A DNA stretch of 64,000 bases from Mercenaria mercenaria (GCF_021730395.1 NC_069373.1:44110501-44174500); one strand, 5' to 3'. Shown: positions 11,701-21,935, numbered from the stretch's first letter. Numbers and translations: made by a program. The notes: generated from the sequence alone by a model not told the origin.

Positions 11701-14700
11701 TGAGCTTGAAGAACATTAGTTTCTAAGACAAACAAGAGCAGAAAAAACATAGGTCACCGAACTCGTTTTAATTTTATAGGGTATTTTCTTCACCCACTGT
11801 TTACGCATTTCTGAAATTTTGTAAAATTGAAAAAATGTTGTACTTGATGAAACATATAATATCCTACTTAATCTTATAGGGATTTATGGTCTTACAGATT
11901 AATATGAATATATGGTGATGTCAGTATTATATAAGCATAAATGTCATTAACAAATCTCTTTAACTTTTACCTGTTGACATAATTACCCCACCCACTTAAT
12001 TTTCAATGGAAAACACGTATTTAGATCTACAAAAAAAGTTCTGACTTCAAGATTTTCAAAATATTTTGCAGCATTAATGACACACAAAAATGCTTCAAAA
12101 TGTAAAGAAAAAAAGTTGGGGTCACTGTGCATCTAAGAGATTTATTATTAAAAAACTTAAAAAGTGGTGAATTTTGATATTTTTTGTTATTTTTGTTTTA
12201 GTTCATATTTTCTAGATAATATAACATGCTATCTTGAAAACTTTTATTTCATTTATAGCTTAACATTATATGTATCAGTCAGAAAAATATCAAAACTTTG
12301 TACATTTGTTTAACATAGTATTAATTTTGTGTAAGTAAGCTAAGAACTAAAAGACTTCTTGCATAATACCTAATGCCAAGTGCTGACATATGAGTGAAAA
12401 CACCTACAGGTGGCTCTCTGGTCTCTTGAAACAGACAGTGTTATATTGAACTATTTTTAGATATTTCTTTACTATGATTTTTTTGTTTCTTTATATTTTA
12501 TTGGTATACAGAATCATCAAAGCCAGGTATTAACATAACAACAGTGTTAGTAGAGGAGACAGACAAGTGGCAGTTGCAGTTACATTTTGGTTCTCTCGCT
12601 GATATTGCTCTACCTGAAGAACTATGTTCTATTGTAAGTATATGTATTCACTGATTATCTCCCTTGTCCTATTGTAAGTATATGTTTTCACTGATTAACT
12701 CCCTTGTTCTATTGTAAGTATATGTATTCACAGATTATCTCTCTTGTTCTATTGTAAGTATATGTATTCATTGATTACCTCACTTGTTCTATTGCAGATT
12801 GGCAGTCTGGTCTGGATACGTGCTGGTCACTTACAGTTTCTCTAATTGCAATAGGCTTTGAAATCGAACAGCATGAAACCCGACCAGACTGTGCGGATGT
12901 CTCATAAACATTGTCTATTTTCTTCAGGCCACTGGGGAGTTGCCGTTTGAACCAGAATTTGCCTCAGTCTATGCAGATATTCAAATAGTGGTAGAGGGAC
13001 ATAAATTTTACTGCCATAAGGTATGTTTACAGTCAAAGCTTTTTAAGAGTTAACGAAGTAATATATGTACAAACAATTCTATATACTAAGAGTATATTAA
13101 AGTAAGAAATTTAGTAAACCAAAAAATATCATTAACAATAAAATTATTTTATATTATTCAATGCAGTGACTTCTCAATAACGATTTTGATTTTATTTGTA
13201 AGTAAATTTTTTTGTTCTGAGAATGTATTTTTAGATATAAGGTTATTAACAAGTTGTTGTCCACAAGTTTATGAGAGAGAAACATGGTTGGAGTTCTTGG
13301 CATTAACCTTTTTAGCTCATCCGAGCTTTGTTCAGGGAGAGCTATCAGTCAAGGTGGATGGTACTGTGTCCATCATCCATTGTCCGGTGTCAACAGTTGT
13401 ACTTACACATCTCCTTCCCTGAAACATCCCATCAGAATTACATCAGATGTGGTCAGTAGCATCCTGGCATGAGCCTCTATCAGATTTGATCAAATTGTTC
13501 ACTTTGGACCCTTTTAGGGGCTTCCAACGACTTCTTTTCTTAAACCCCATGATAGATTTTCATCAGTCTTAGTCTATAGCATTATTATAAACTCCTGTCC
13601 CAAGTTTATTCCCAACAGTGCACTTGGCCCATTTAGGGGCTGCTAGAGCTAAAAATAAAAAAAGTACCTTTAAATGGCTTCTCATGAACTGCTTGATGGA
13701 TCTTCCACAAACTTGGTCGGTAGCATTATTGTCGCAAATTTGAACAAGTGGTTCCACTTGGACCTTTTTAGAGTTTGCTAGAGCTAAAATTAGAAAAAAT
13801 AATCTGTAACAACCTCTTCTCATGACTCGCTAGATGAATTTTTACCAAAGTTTGTCTGTAGCATTTTTTTATGGACTTCTGTCACATTTGCTCATATGGC
13901 TCTGACAGGTCTCTTCTAAGGGCCGCCAAACTGACAGTAAAAAAAAACTTGTAACAACTTATTTTCATGAACAGCAAGTCAGCCTATAGCATCCTTGGAA
14001 TTGAGTTTAAATGGTTCCACTTGAAGTGTCAAAGCTGTAAATAGGAAAATCTTTAAACAACTCCTTATCATGAAACGCATGATAGCATGTCACCAAACTG
14101 TCAGTTTTATTATTTGATAACATTTTTGGACAGTCTGAGCAAAAATTAGATAATCCTTTGAAAAGATTTTGAGAGGATACAGGAAACTTGGTCAGAAGCA
14201 AGGTCAAATGGTGAAGGTCTTCAGCAGGTGAGTGACTTAGGACCATTTGGGCCTCTTGTTTTGGTTCATTTAATCTTTTATTTGGCATAAAACACATAAG
14301 GGACATCTTTTTTACAGGTGTTTTTCTGTGGTAGAAGTGATTACTTCAGGGCATTAGTACATGACCATTTTGGTGAATGTTGGACTTCAGAAGAGCAGCT
14401 TCCAGTTCTTGAATTGCATAACATTAGTGTAGAAATATTTGTTAAAGTCATGTATTATCTCTATCAGGATTACTGTGAGGTAAGTGCATTTTTTTTCTTG
14501 AGTTTTTTTTTTATTGTAAATTGCATAGTTTTTTTATATCACTGACATTGGTTTAGAAATTTCAAACCCTCCTTCATAGAAGAGGTGGTATATTGTTTTG
14601 CTTATTATCAGTCAATCTGTCCATCAGTCTGTCTGCCTGTTGTGGCCAGTAGACTATTTGGTTTCCCCATCAATGACTAGAGAATGCTTGGTCTTACTGT

Positions 14701-17281
14701 GTTCAAACTTCATTGGATGATTGTCTGTGATCAGTAACTGACCCCCAATGTTTTTTGGAGACAGAAGGTAAAAAAATTAAGGTCACAGTGACCTTGAGAC
14801 AAAAGTAGGTCGATAATCAAGGCCACAGCAACCTTGATACTGAAGATTGTTTGCACTCCATAACTAAAGAACACTTTGGTCTATAGGCATCAGCCTAGTA
14901 GGGTGATTGCCTGTGGTCAGTGTATGAACTTTATTGTTTCAGGGGTCAGTAGGTCAAAGGTAAAAAAAAGTCATTCAGTTTTGCAATTGAGCAGGTTTTT
15001 CTAAAACTATCAAAATTTATGCTTTCAGACTTCTCACATCTTCAGCATCATAAAGTGACCTCACAAGCCCTTATTTTATTTTAACTATGCCTCTTTTTAA
15101 CATAGAAATTATATGAAAATTATTCTTGTAAGCATGTTTCTCAGAAACTACACAAAGGAATGTTTTCAGATTCTCCACACATCTTCGGTGTCATCGAGTG
15201 ACCTCAGGTGGCAAGTTTTATAACTCAGGCTTACATTTTTGCAAAATGCTGCTAAAGCTTTTCAAAAGGAAATACAAAAGTTTTGTATGTAAGGAAGTAA
15301 CAAGTGGAGGGACTTCAAAGCCAGGCATGCTGTCACTAGACAGCTCTTGTTATGCCCCCGGCATCTACTGATGCGGGAGGTATATAGTGATTGTCCTGTA
15401 CGTTTGTCGGTCCGTCCGTACGAGGTTAACCAAATGGGACCGTTTCATCTAGCATCAGTACCCCTTACTAGAATGACTTGACACTAATGCAGATGTAACC
15501 TGTGAACATTCCTCATCTTCAGACATCACCTGACCTCAGTTTGACCTTGATTTTGACCTCGTTTTTGACTTACGTTGCTTTGTATTGACAAGGATACCAC
15601 AAGGGGCATCAAGCGTTTATTGAACGCAGCTCCTTGTTCTTTCTGTCATTGAGCAGCTCAGTATCAGACTGTGTACATTGCAAGTTATTTGCACAATTTA
15701 GCTGTAAGTGTTTAGAATGCTTTAGCAAAACCATCTTCTGAAGTTTTAGACATGTAGGTTCAAATTAAGCAAACAACTCAATTAAATTTAGCAGATAATT
15801 TTTAGAGGACTCTTAATATTGGTAGAGGGATTTATTGCATGTGTAGGTACAAGTATTGAAAAACTTCGAAATTGTGGCCTCTCAGTATGTTTCTATAATT
15901 TTTTGCTTTACAGCTGTCGGAAGATAATGTGTATGATGTATTATGTGCAGCAGACATGTTTTTACTTCCTGGTTTGAAACGTTTCTGTGCTAATGCGATG
16001 GCTAAATTCCTCACAGTAAATGATGTAGTGACAGTGCTCAGGACGGCGAGACTGTTCAATCTTCCACGACTTGAGGATCAATGTGCGGAGTTTATTGCAA
16101 AGAATTTAGACCAAGTGAGTGCACATGTACTTAAATATCACTGTAGTTTCTGTAAGGAGCGGGTTGGTACTTTAATTAAATGCCAACAGATTTGACAGAA
16201 TGTCAGCAATTTCATACAGAGCAGGTGCAGTGTTCCTGCGGTAAGACAAAAGACTACATAACCACAGGTTGTGAGTTCGATTCCCCGTATCTCTAAATAA
16301 ATACAGAAGTTTTCCTGAAAGACTTTCAGACATGATTTTAAATCGAGGTTCCTTTGCTTATGAATTGGAGCATCTTCTATATCTTGCACTATCCTCCAAA
16401 AATATAAAAATGACTAAAATCCTTCAGGGGGTGTAGCATGTGAACAGTGGAGAATACATTTTATTCAGTAAAGTGATTACAGCTACAGAATGTAACCTTC
16501 ATATGATGTTAAAAAAAAGTAGATGTGATGGTTCAGTGGTAACACTAACTGTGAAATCTGAGATTGTGAGTTAAAGCCTCCACTCATCCAGTTAAAAGTT
16601 AACATTGGAATAAGAGTACTGTGTATGGATGCTTTGCATGTTGCATGCTATAGACCTTCTTCACTGGGAGTTTTCTATATGTTGCACTATCCTCCCACTA
16701 AAATTATTAAAAGCCATCTGGAGAAATTACCCGTATAAGTTGCCGGTGATCAGTTAGAGCAGAAAGATTTATATCAAGCTAGAAATTGGATATGAATTTT
16801 ATTTTAAGATAAACTGGAGCTATCACTGAATGTGAATAATACCCATGCAATACCGCTTTGTCCAAGGTAATAAGGGCCTTTAACTCTGCAATGGTCGGAA
16901 AGACATTAAAAAAAGTCATGCATGTCTACACTGCCAAAACATATGACAGACCGTTATATAAGACTCTGATATACTCCCTTTTTTATGGGGGTATTGAAGG
17001 ATACTATTATTTATCATTTTCAAAAAAAACAAAACAAGTTCATTGCTGCATTTAAGTTAAAAAATTTATTTCAGGTGTTGCAACTGGAAGAGTTTGCAGA
17101 TCTGGTCAAATCTGATGCCAGCGAAGTGCAAGACAGAGAGGAGACAGATTCCATTGATATTATAGATAGTATCAGGTTCCATATTACAAGCTTCATCCAG
17201 ACGTACACGGAGATGCAAGATGCAGAGGAATCCTTGAAAACTATTGACGAATTCCTGGAGACTCTTGGCTTGGAATGTTAA
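2769..17281 (+). CDS. ABTB1: ABTB1: ankyrin repeat and BTB/POZ domain protein 1 (first exon not seen)
   Basis: Eleven exons join in frame with GT-AG borders: 2769-2831, 3452-3507, 5634-5778, 6787-6946, 8506-8551, 10186-10302, 12512-12633, 12928-13020, 14318-14479, 15914-16114, 17075-17281 (stop TAA). They encode about 456 residues; the human protein has 478, so only about 20 N-terminal residues are missing. Order: ankyrin segment (DKWDSTPLYYACLCGHEE), the family block RCEANTFDGERCLYGAL, first BTB (YQDVTFDVHGEKFPVHRC), a linker, second BTB (DIQIVVEGHKFYCHK, then VFFCGRSDYFRAL), a BACK-like helical region (DVLCAADMFLLPGLKRFC) and a conserved C-terminus with QETDSI-like and LGLEC blocks. BTB-ankyrin proteins usually act as cytoplasmic cullin-3 adaptors or scaffolds; human ABTB1 (BPOZ) is linked to PTEN growth suppression and eEF1A binding. 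The opening base completes an Arg codon, so exon 1 lies upstream or was missed. No frameshift or stop was seen. Confidence 0.95.
3056..3265. mobile_element. TTAA-flanked MITE, copy 1
   Basis: Ends read TTAACCCTTA and TAAGGGTTAA, so inverted termini CCCTTA sit inside TTAA target sites, as in piggyBac-type MITEs. The interior contains imperfect palindromic halves around GTAGATCATGATCAGAC. Two further copies lie at 11401-11613 and 20054-20275. This copy lies in an ABTB1 intron. Confidence 0.75.
3630..3795 (+). repeat. SINE-like bivalve repeat, 3' portion
   Basis: The block GGTCAGTGGTTCTACCTAGGTGCC, a following AATCCCTTAAG region and GTGTCGGTATTAC..CAACCCA match, module for module, the repeat at 21725-21935. 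The tRNA-like head is missing, so this is a 5'-truncated copy. Confidence 0.5.
4233..5316 (+). mobile_element. hAT-type (ZMYM1-like) transposon remnant
   Basis: Ends are inverted (CAAGGCCGTCGC at 4233; GGCGACGGCCCTG ending at about 5316), flanked on both sides by TAATG. GC-rich blocks with CCATGGCCGGACCACTTTTT recur at both ends. Inside, 4782-5021 encodes an N-terminal transposase piece (FQPLWFTNRSWLHYDETNDL, then AYCHVCMFAH and KLSSSNLDKVFI), the TTF-type zinc finger seen in ZMYM1-like/DUF4371 hAT proteins. The catalytic domain is gone. A G-rich/C-rich run (about 5175-5235) follows. The 5-bp flank match is shorter than the 8 bp usual for hAT, so the exact ends are tentative. It lies in an ABTB1 intron. 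Confidence 0.7.
5800..6244 (+). mobile_element. GCTCGAC-headed, CTCTTGTT-tailed element
   Basis: Starts TTTTAGCTCGACTTTTC followed by GTAGAGCTATTGCACTC, and ends GTGGACAGCTCTTGTTAT. Two internal units repeat ATATCTCTGTTACTAT...GACTTGAAACTTAAAATA and CACCAGGAGAAACAATCCCC, about 175-180 bp apart. It belongs with 62201-63195 and the reverse copy at 32100-33306. It begins only 21 bp after the ABTB1 exon ending at 5778. Confidence 0.75.
6257..6466. mobile_element. MITE with TACTGTGAAAT-type inverted ends
   Basis: The left end GTACTGTGAAATTGTTTAAT pairs with the right end GATTTCACAGTGTAC, and inner stretches of CATGAAA/TTTCATG repeat in both orientations. It is about 210 bp with no coding content, in an ABTB1 intron. 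Confidence 0.55.
7528..7700. mobile_element. Almost perfect palindromic MITE
   Basis: Arms of about 57 bp (7544-7600 and 7626-7682) are almost exact reverse complements, from GTCATGTGTTTACGAATCGG to CGATTCGTAAACACATGAC. They enclose a short GC-rich loop around CATGGGCGGGAATTCGGC. Weaker pairing extends about 16 bp outward on each side. The near identity implies recent insertion or strong constraint. ABTB1 intron. Confidence 0.8.
8805..9900 (+). repeat. Tandem-repeat element, about 149-bp units
   Basis: The head ATCCTCTGCCAAAGGTAAAGGG is followed by three diverged units (about 8921-9340), each with GTATTTTAGCCAGAATC(A/T)CCAAACCT and TTATCCCCCTTGAC..AAAGCAGA. Looser copies of GATGGATCTTCATGAAA.. 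continue to about 9730. The tail near 9888 reads CCACCAGGAGGCACC. No coding sequence. ABTB1 intron. Confidence 0.6.
11401..11613. mobile_element. TTAA-flanked MITE, copy 2
   Basis: Same family as 3056-3265: TTAACCCATAGCATGCTGG at the left, CAGCAGGGTAAGGGTTAA at the right, and the shared internal block AGTTAATGG(A/T)ACTGTCCAAAT. ABTB1 intron. Confidence 0.75.
12625..12797 (+). repeat. 40-bp minisatellite carrying copies of the ABTB1 5' splice site
   Basis: ATTGTAAGTATATG occurs at 12631, 12671, 12711 and 12751, exactly 40 bp apart, with a fifth start at 12791 that reads ATTGCAG. Each unit spans the end of the exon (TTCTATT) and the donor GTAAGT. The first copy is the real exon end (12633). 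The array ends at a MITE fragment. Confidence 0.9.
12798..12905. mobile_element. Fragment of the CCATGCTGG-type palindromic MITE
   Basis: GTCTGGTCTGGATAC, CTAATTGCAATAGGCTTTGAAA and CGACCAGACTGTGCGGATG match the middle and one arm of the palindromic MITE at 21057-21290. It lies between the 40-bp array and the ABTB1 exon at 12928. Confidence 0.65.
13311..14261 (+). mobile_element. CTCTTGTT-tailed element with degenerate tandem units
   Basis: Head TTTAGCTCATCCGAGC (a short hairpin); tail ATTTGGGCCTCTTGTTTTGG. The interior repeats GGTTCCACTTGGACC / GGGGCTGCTAGAGCTAAAA / CTCATGAACTGCTTGATGG at intervals of about 150-180 bp in decayed form. No coding sequence. It fills most of the intron between ABTB1 exons at 13020 and 14318. 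Confidence 0.6.
14579..15350 (+). mobile_element. CTCTTGTT-tailed repeat element
   Basis: Head AGAAGAGGTGGTATATTGTTTTGC, with internal AAGGTCACAGTGACCTTGA-type blocks and two diverged copies of a TTTCAGA(C/T)TCTC.ACATCTTC unit (15025 and 15168). Tail GCTGTCACTAGACAGCTCTTGTT at 15328-15350. Another element starts at once (15350). Confidence 0.6.
15350..15638 (+). mobile_element. GCCCCCG-headed element abutting the previous one
   Basis: Head TATGCCCCCGGCATCTACTGATGCGGGAGG (positions about 15351-15380, hairpin-forming), a GTCCGTCCGTACG run, GACCTCAGTTTGACCTTGATTTTGACC, and tail CGCAGCTCCTTGTTCTT. It is a compact relative of the 598-1675 element with no tandem array. Confidence 0.6.
16205..16405 (+). 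repeat. tRNA-derived SINE, copy 1
   Basis: 16225-16295 looks like a tRNA remnant: an A-box-like TGCGGTAAGAC and a B-box GGTTGTGAGTTCGATTCCC. The non-tRNA body ends in TCTATATCTTGCACTATCCTCC, shared with the next copy about 300 bp on. Confidence 0.6.
16520..16715 (+). repeat. tRNA-derived SINE, copy 2
   Basis: The head has GATGGTTCAGTGGTAAC (A-box side) and GATTGTGAGTTAAAGCCTCC (decayed B-box). The body ends TCTATATGTTGCACTATCCTCC, as in copy 1. ABTB1 intron. Confidence 0.6.
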
Positions 17282-20000
17282 TTCAGTATGGCAACTTCAA
17301 GTCATGGATGATGTTATTTCTTGAGTAGATGTAAAATTTCCAGTTAAAAGTGTGTAATGTTGCCCGGCATTCAAAGTTCATTGTACAAAGTTGAAATATT
17401 ATTTAAGGTTGTGGACTGGTATAAATATTCGGCAGTCTCTGCAATTTTTTGTTTGTTATATTTGGCATTCTCCTACCGTTGGTCTAGCTTAAACAAGCAT
17501 GAGGGTTTCTGCAAAAAATCAAACAGAGATTGGCGATTGTTGTTGCAAGTCTGCAAGTAGGTTTTGGTATGCAAAAAGAAAACCCTTGGCTAATGATTGA
17601 ATAAAGTATGCATGTTGGGCAAGTTTTTGATTTCTTGTCGAGCTTTAGATATTTAGCTGAATGAACAGAGTGGAAAAGATTGGTTTAATGAAAAAATTTC
17701 TCTATTATTACAGTTTTCAAGCTATACAATTTTTAAAATCTTTGAAATGATGGACACATTAAGTTTGAGCCACTGATTTTATTCCTTAGCACAGGGTTGG
17801 GCATTAATTTGTTGGTATTAATTGAAAGTTGATACTTTAGCAATTTGTTAATTGTTTGAACACCAATAGTTATTTGTTGTCGAGCCCGCTTGCGGCGAGC
17901 TCGATATAGTTGTCACTTTTGGCGGGTCAGTGTGTGTGTGTGCATCCGTCCGTCCCATTTTGTCCGAACCATAACTTTGACATACATGGACCATTCTTGT
18001 ATACAGTTGGCATGAATGTTTACCTCAACAAGAAGGAGTGTCATGCACAAACTCCATATTCCTATCTCAAAGGTCAAGGTCACAGTTAGAGGTCAAAGGT
18101 CAAATTGAAGTTTGTCCGGAGCATTTCTTCTTCATGCATGGTGGGATTTGGATGTAACTTGATATGAATGTTCATCATTATGAGACAGAGTGTCATATGC
18201 AAGAACCAGGTCCCTAGATCTTAGGTCAAGGTCACACGACAGCTGGTGGGCTCGACAATCTGCCCGTGGGCATGGTGCAGAATGATATTCATGAATATTT
18301 TAAATCTTCAGGTGGCATTATTCACAAATATTAGCAAAAAAAAATTAAACCATCACAAATCTTCCCCAATTTACTGTACCTTAAAGAAATAAATTTACAT
18401 GCTATATCTGATTGTCCAAGTGTTTAGACAGGGTATTCTCAGGGTTCAATTCTGTCTTTTCAACGATTTTTTTATATGTATAAATATTATTCCAGATTAT
18501 TCATTTACGCATATTTTTTGTAATAAAAGGATAATGTAGGATATACGTAAGAAAATGACCCCAAAGTTTCAGAAAATTCAAAACTTAATGACAACATGTG
18601 AAATAATTTGCTTTTATTATATTCATGGTTGCTCTAATAAAACATGTCACATAAAGCATGAAAGTCATAGTTAGAGTTACATAATTCCAACGACCACAGG
18701 TATAGATGTTTGCGCCATTTTTTGTTAAAATCACCTAAAATCAGGATTTCTTGCTCAAAATTTGTATGTCACAAAATATTTTACAGTTAGTCAGATGCCT
18801 ATCATAATTCCTGAAAAGCAAAAGAATTTTTTATGATTGAGGGTTCCTTTTAAAAGAGTTTAGAAGATGAAAATTTGATTTTATTGTTGAAAGTTTGATT
18901 TTATTGTTGTTTCTGAACACAAAATGGCAAGAAAGTGTACCCTTACGTAAACTTAAAAAGATTACTGTATAACAAAGATTTTAATGCTTTATAAAAACAA
19001 CAGTTTTCATGCAAATTATTTAGCATATTGTTTTTAACTTATAAAATTTCTGAAACTATAGGGCCATTTACTTATGTAAATCCTGTGTAACAATTTGCAT
19101 AATGGAGTTAAATGCAACTGTACTTGAAGAAAATTTTTAATTTAAAAATGTCTTAGACTGTATCAGTTGTCATGTTTTTATTGACAAATGAATATTAATG
19201 ATACATGTAGTATTTTTCTGTTGTGTATACGCAAACAATTAATTTTTATGTACTACACAAATTTGTCAAACTTATTTAAATGTATTCAGCTAGCACTTAC
19301 AAGATTATCTGTGTGTGCTGCAGAGATTTTTTGAATTTAGAATCAAATTTTTTAAATAAATATGTATAATTAAGTCTGTTTTTGATTTAGGAAATATTGT
19401 TAAAGTTGTACTTTGCTCAAACTTCATATTTAGAAAAAAAAATGTATAGTAAGATAATTGTTTGTATATACAGTATTGTTTGTTAGCTTAAAGATAGACC
19501 ACAACAAAGATATATCTAGCTGTTAAATGAATTAGCACTACCCGTACTACAGGTACTAAAAAACTGGCAGTTTTCTTTAAAACAAATTACTATTCCTACA
19601 TGACATTTAAATGACATTTAATTGTGATTTACAGTTATTTTTCACTATATTTAGCCAAGTCAGATATATTTGACAAGGATTTTGTACATTTAAAGTTAAT
19701 ATGTGATGATGAAATATAGTGAAAAATGAGCACAGTGTATCTTTAAATATAAAACATAATTTGTGTTGTCCTTTTTGGTTTTTTGTTTTAAAGTAAGTCT
19801 TATACAAACTGCACAATAAACCAAGTATTATTTATATATGTGTGTTTATATTCATTATTGTTATATTTCATATGTACATTCTCTTTGTTTTTCATTCTGT
19901 TATAGAATATTGTACATTTTTGATGTAATTGATAATATTTTCTGTAATTGATAATACTGAAAATGTTTTGAGAACTTATTTTGTTATTTTGTAATAAAGG
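17282..20000 (+). other. ABTB1 3' UTR and downstream region with candidate polyadenylation signals
   Basis: AT-rich non-coding sequence follows the ABTB1 stop. AATAAA hexamers on the sense strand lie at 17600-17605, 19815-19820 and 19993-19998. The first would give a 3' UTR of about 0.3 kb and the last one of about 2.7 kb. A hairpin-ended repeat (about 17878-18260) lies inside, so the longer form would carry it. No other coding sequence is visible. Which signal is used cannot be decided from sequence alone. Confidence 0.5.
17878..18260 (+). mobile_element. GTCGAGCCC-ended element
   Basis: The left end TTGTCGAGCCCGCTTGCGG forms a hairpin with GCGAGCTCGA and is mirrored by GGGCTCGACAA at the right. 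Inside are a GT run, CGTCCGTCC, and two units of TCAAAGGTCAAGGTCACA about 150 bp apart. It lies in the ABTB1 3' region. Confidence 0.65.
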
Positions 20001-20050
20001 AGACTTTTGCTCTTTAAATAAAAATAGTTACATATAGAGGCGGTATGATA
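18261..20050. other. AT-rich sequence, probable distal ABTB1 3' UTR
   Basis: No open frame with family features. Candidate poly(A) signals lie at the right end. A near-inverted pair around CATTTTTCACTATATTT / GAAATATAGTGAAAAATGAG (19630 and 19711) could form a hairpin. Confidence 0.35.
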
Positions 20051-20053
20051 TAA

Positions 20054-20275
20054 ATTTACCTTTAGCCTGCTGGTGGCAACAGATTCTGCCTTTGTAACCA
20101 GTGCAGACCAAGATCAATCTGCACGTCCGTGAAGGCTGATCATGGTCTGCACTTTTCGCTATTCAGTCAGTAAATTTTCAGTAAAAACCCCTTTGAATAA
20201 TAAATGGTATTGCCCACATTGAATAATGAACCAGTCCATTTTAGAAATTTAGCGGGGTAAGGGTTGAAAAAAAGA
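20054..20275. mobile_element. TTAA-type MITE, copy 3, with worn ends
   Basis: Same family as the copies at 3056 and 11401. The termini are decayed (TTTACCTTTAGCCTGCTGG left, GCGGGGTAAGGGTTGA right), but the middle keeps the GCAGACCAAGATCA / TGATCATGGTCTGC palindrome. It lies just past the ABTB1 3' end. Confidence 0.7.
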
Positions 20276-21009
20276 AAAGAAAAAACATCGAAGAGGCTTC
20301 CAAATTCATGTGGTAAATGACTTATGTTGCACAATATAAGACCTTGAAAATATATTATTTATATTCTAGATGAAAGTCTCTTACTTACTGTGGGCTCTGT
20401 TGTGTATAGATCTTTCTGTCAGAACAAAATGACCTTAGTTGAAACTGACCCCATTAAGTAAAAATAACTGAAAATCCAAAAGCAAGCAAAATGAGTTTAC
20501 ATGATATTACACTGCATCCATATATGTCATAAATGACAGAAATTTACCATGCCTTCTTATGCCCAAATTTTGGCAAAAGTCACACATATCTCCTTTACAA
20601 CGTATGAAATAAGTTCTCGAAACATTTTTTTTTCTTCAAGTATTATGTGTCATATTGTATGCTTGATAATTATGTAACATCACAGTTATAACCATTGTAG
20701 TTTTGTTGAGCTTTTTTGCCTGCCAGGATATGCTGTTATTTGTGCCGTTTCATGTTAAAAGGTGAAATAACATATTGACTTGTCAAAATATGATGGGGAT
20801 GTTTTTGCTTTGAATTTTGATGAAAATGGTATTTGTAAAGAGAATCTAAACTTGACAAAAAAAGTACTGTAGGGCACCTTTTCTCATGCTGTAGGTTTAA
20901 ATATTTGTTGTTATCAAATACTGAGGGACTGCCAAGTGTATGAAAATAAGTATTATTTGAATATAGTGCAATTTATACATGTAGTTCACCTGAAACAAAG
21001 GTTCATGTG

Positions 21010-21610
21010 GGAGTTGCTAGTATAGGAGGATGGTACTGCATCAGTGTCTATCATTTGAACCGCACCATGAGAAAACCAACATAGTGCGTTTGCGACCAGC
21101 ATGGATCCAGACCAGCCTGCGCATCCGCGCAGTCTGGTCAGGATCCATGCTGTTCGCTTTCAAAGCCTGTTGCAATTAGGGAAACCGTTAGCGCCAGCAT
21201 GGATCCTGGCCAGACTGCATGGATGTGCCGGCTGGTCTGGATCCATGCTGGTCGCAAACACACTATGTTGGTTTTCTCATGGTGCGGCTCAATTTTATCA
21301 TGTTGTCCATCATCATTAGTTTGACTGTTAACACTAAACATTATAACTTTTGGCAGATCTTTATGGAACTTGGTGAGAAAGTTTGTCAGGTCTGATTCTG
21401 GGTCATCTGGTCCATAACAAAGGTCACTAGAAAAAACCAGAGAAAAACTTTGATACTCTTTCGAGATGACTTTTGACTGACATCACCTTAAAAGATTTTT
21501 TTTCAACTAAGTTATGTATGTGTTTACTAAATTTTGTCTTGGTGACCTTCCCCTATCATAAGAAATGGTAATAAGATGAGCGATTTAGAGCCATCATGGC
21601 CCTCTTGCTT
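21010..21610 (+). mobile_element. CCCTCTTG-tailed element interrupted by a MITE
   Basis: Sequence before the MITE (GGATGGTACTGCATCAGTGTC, about 21030) and after it (to GCCATCATGGCCCTCTTGC, 21591-21609) looks like one element of the 13311-14261 type. The palindromic MITE at 21057-21290 sits inside it. Confidence 0.4.
21057..21290. mobile_element. 234-bp palindromic MITE
   Basis: Ends CCGCACCATGAGAAAACC and GGTTTTCTCATGGTGCGG are exact inverses. Nested inner inverted blocks (GACCAGCATGGATCC, CAGACCAGCCTGCGCATC) extend the pairing over most of the length. The loop has TTGCAATTAGG. No coding capacity. Confidence 0.85.
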
Positions 21611-21724
21611 TATACTGCCATGGAAAAAAGTGCTGCTTTTATAACTGTTATAAAATGTGCCATCATTTTGTTTTTCTTTATTCTTTAAATTTCATTTTTT
21701 TTTTTTTTTTTTTTGACTTCTGTA

Positions 21725-21935
21725 AATCTATCAGTCTCCAGGGCCTGGTTTAAGTTGCTGATTGTGAATCGCTTGGCCCTCACTGATGCGGGTTCGAAAC
21801 CTGGCTTTGGGATGTAGAATTCTCTTTGTAAAGAAACCATCAATAGGTTGATGGTTCTACCTTGGTGCCCACCCTTGCCCGATATAATCTATATAGGTAA
21901 ATTGTGTCCATGCGACTCTAAACCCAACAATATAC
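21725..21935 (+). repeat. tRNA-headed SINE-like repeat
   Basis: A B-box GGGTTCGAAACC (21790) follows a CGCTTGGCCCTCACTGATG stretch. The tail holds GGTTGATGGTTCTACCTTGG, GTGTCCATGCGACTCTAAACCCAAC and an A-rich end. The same tail modules occur at 3630-3795. Confidence 0.6.

Noticed and set aside
12625-12797. CRISPR-like regular repeat array
   Set aside because: Whole units repeat with no unique spacers, and the setting is a eukaryotic intron.
16225-16295. Working tRNA gene
   Set aside because: Only A- and B-box-like blocks are present; stems do not close and a SINE body follows. The same holds for 21760, 35440, 58380 and 58900.
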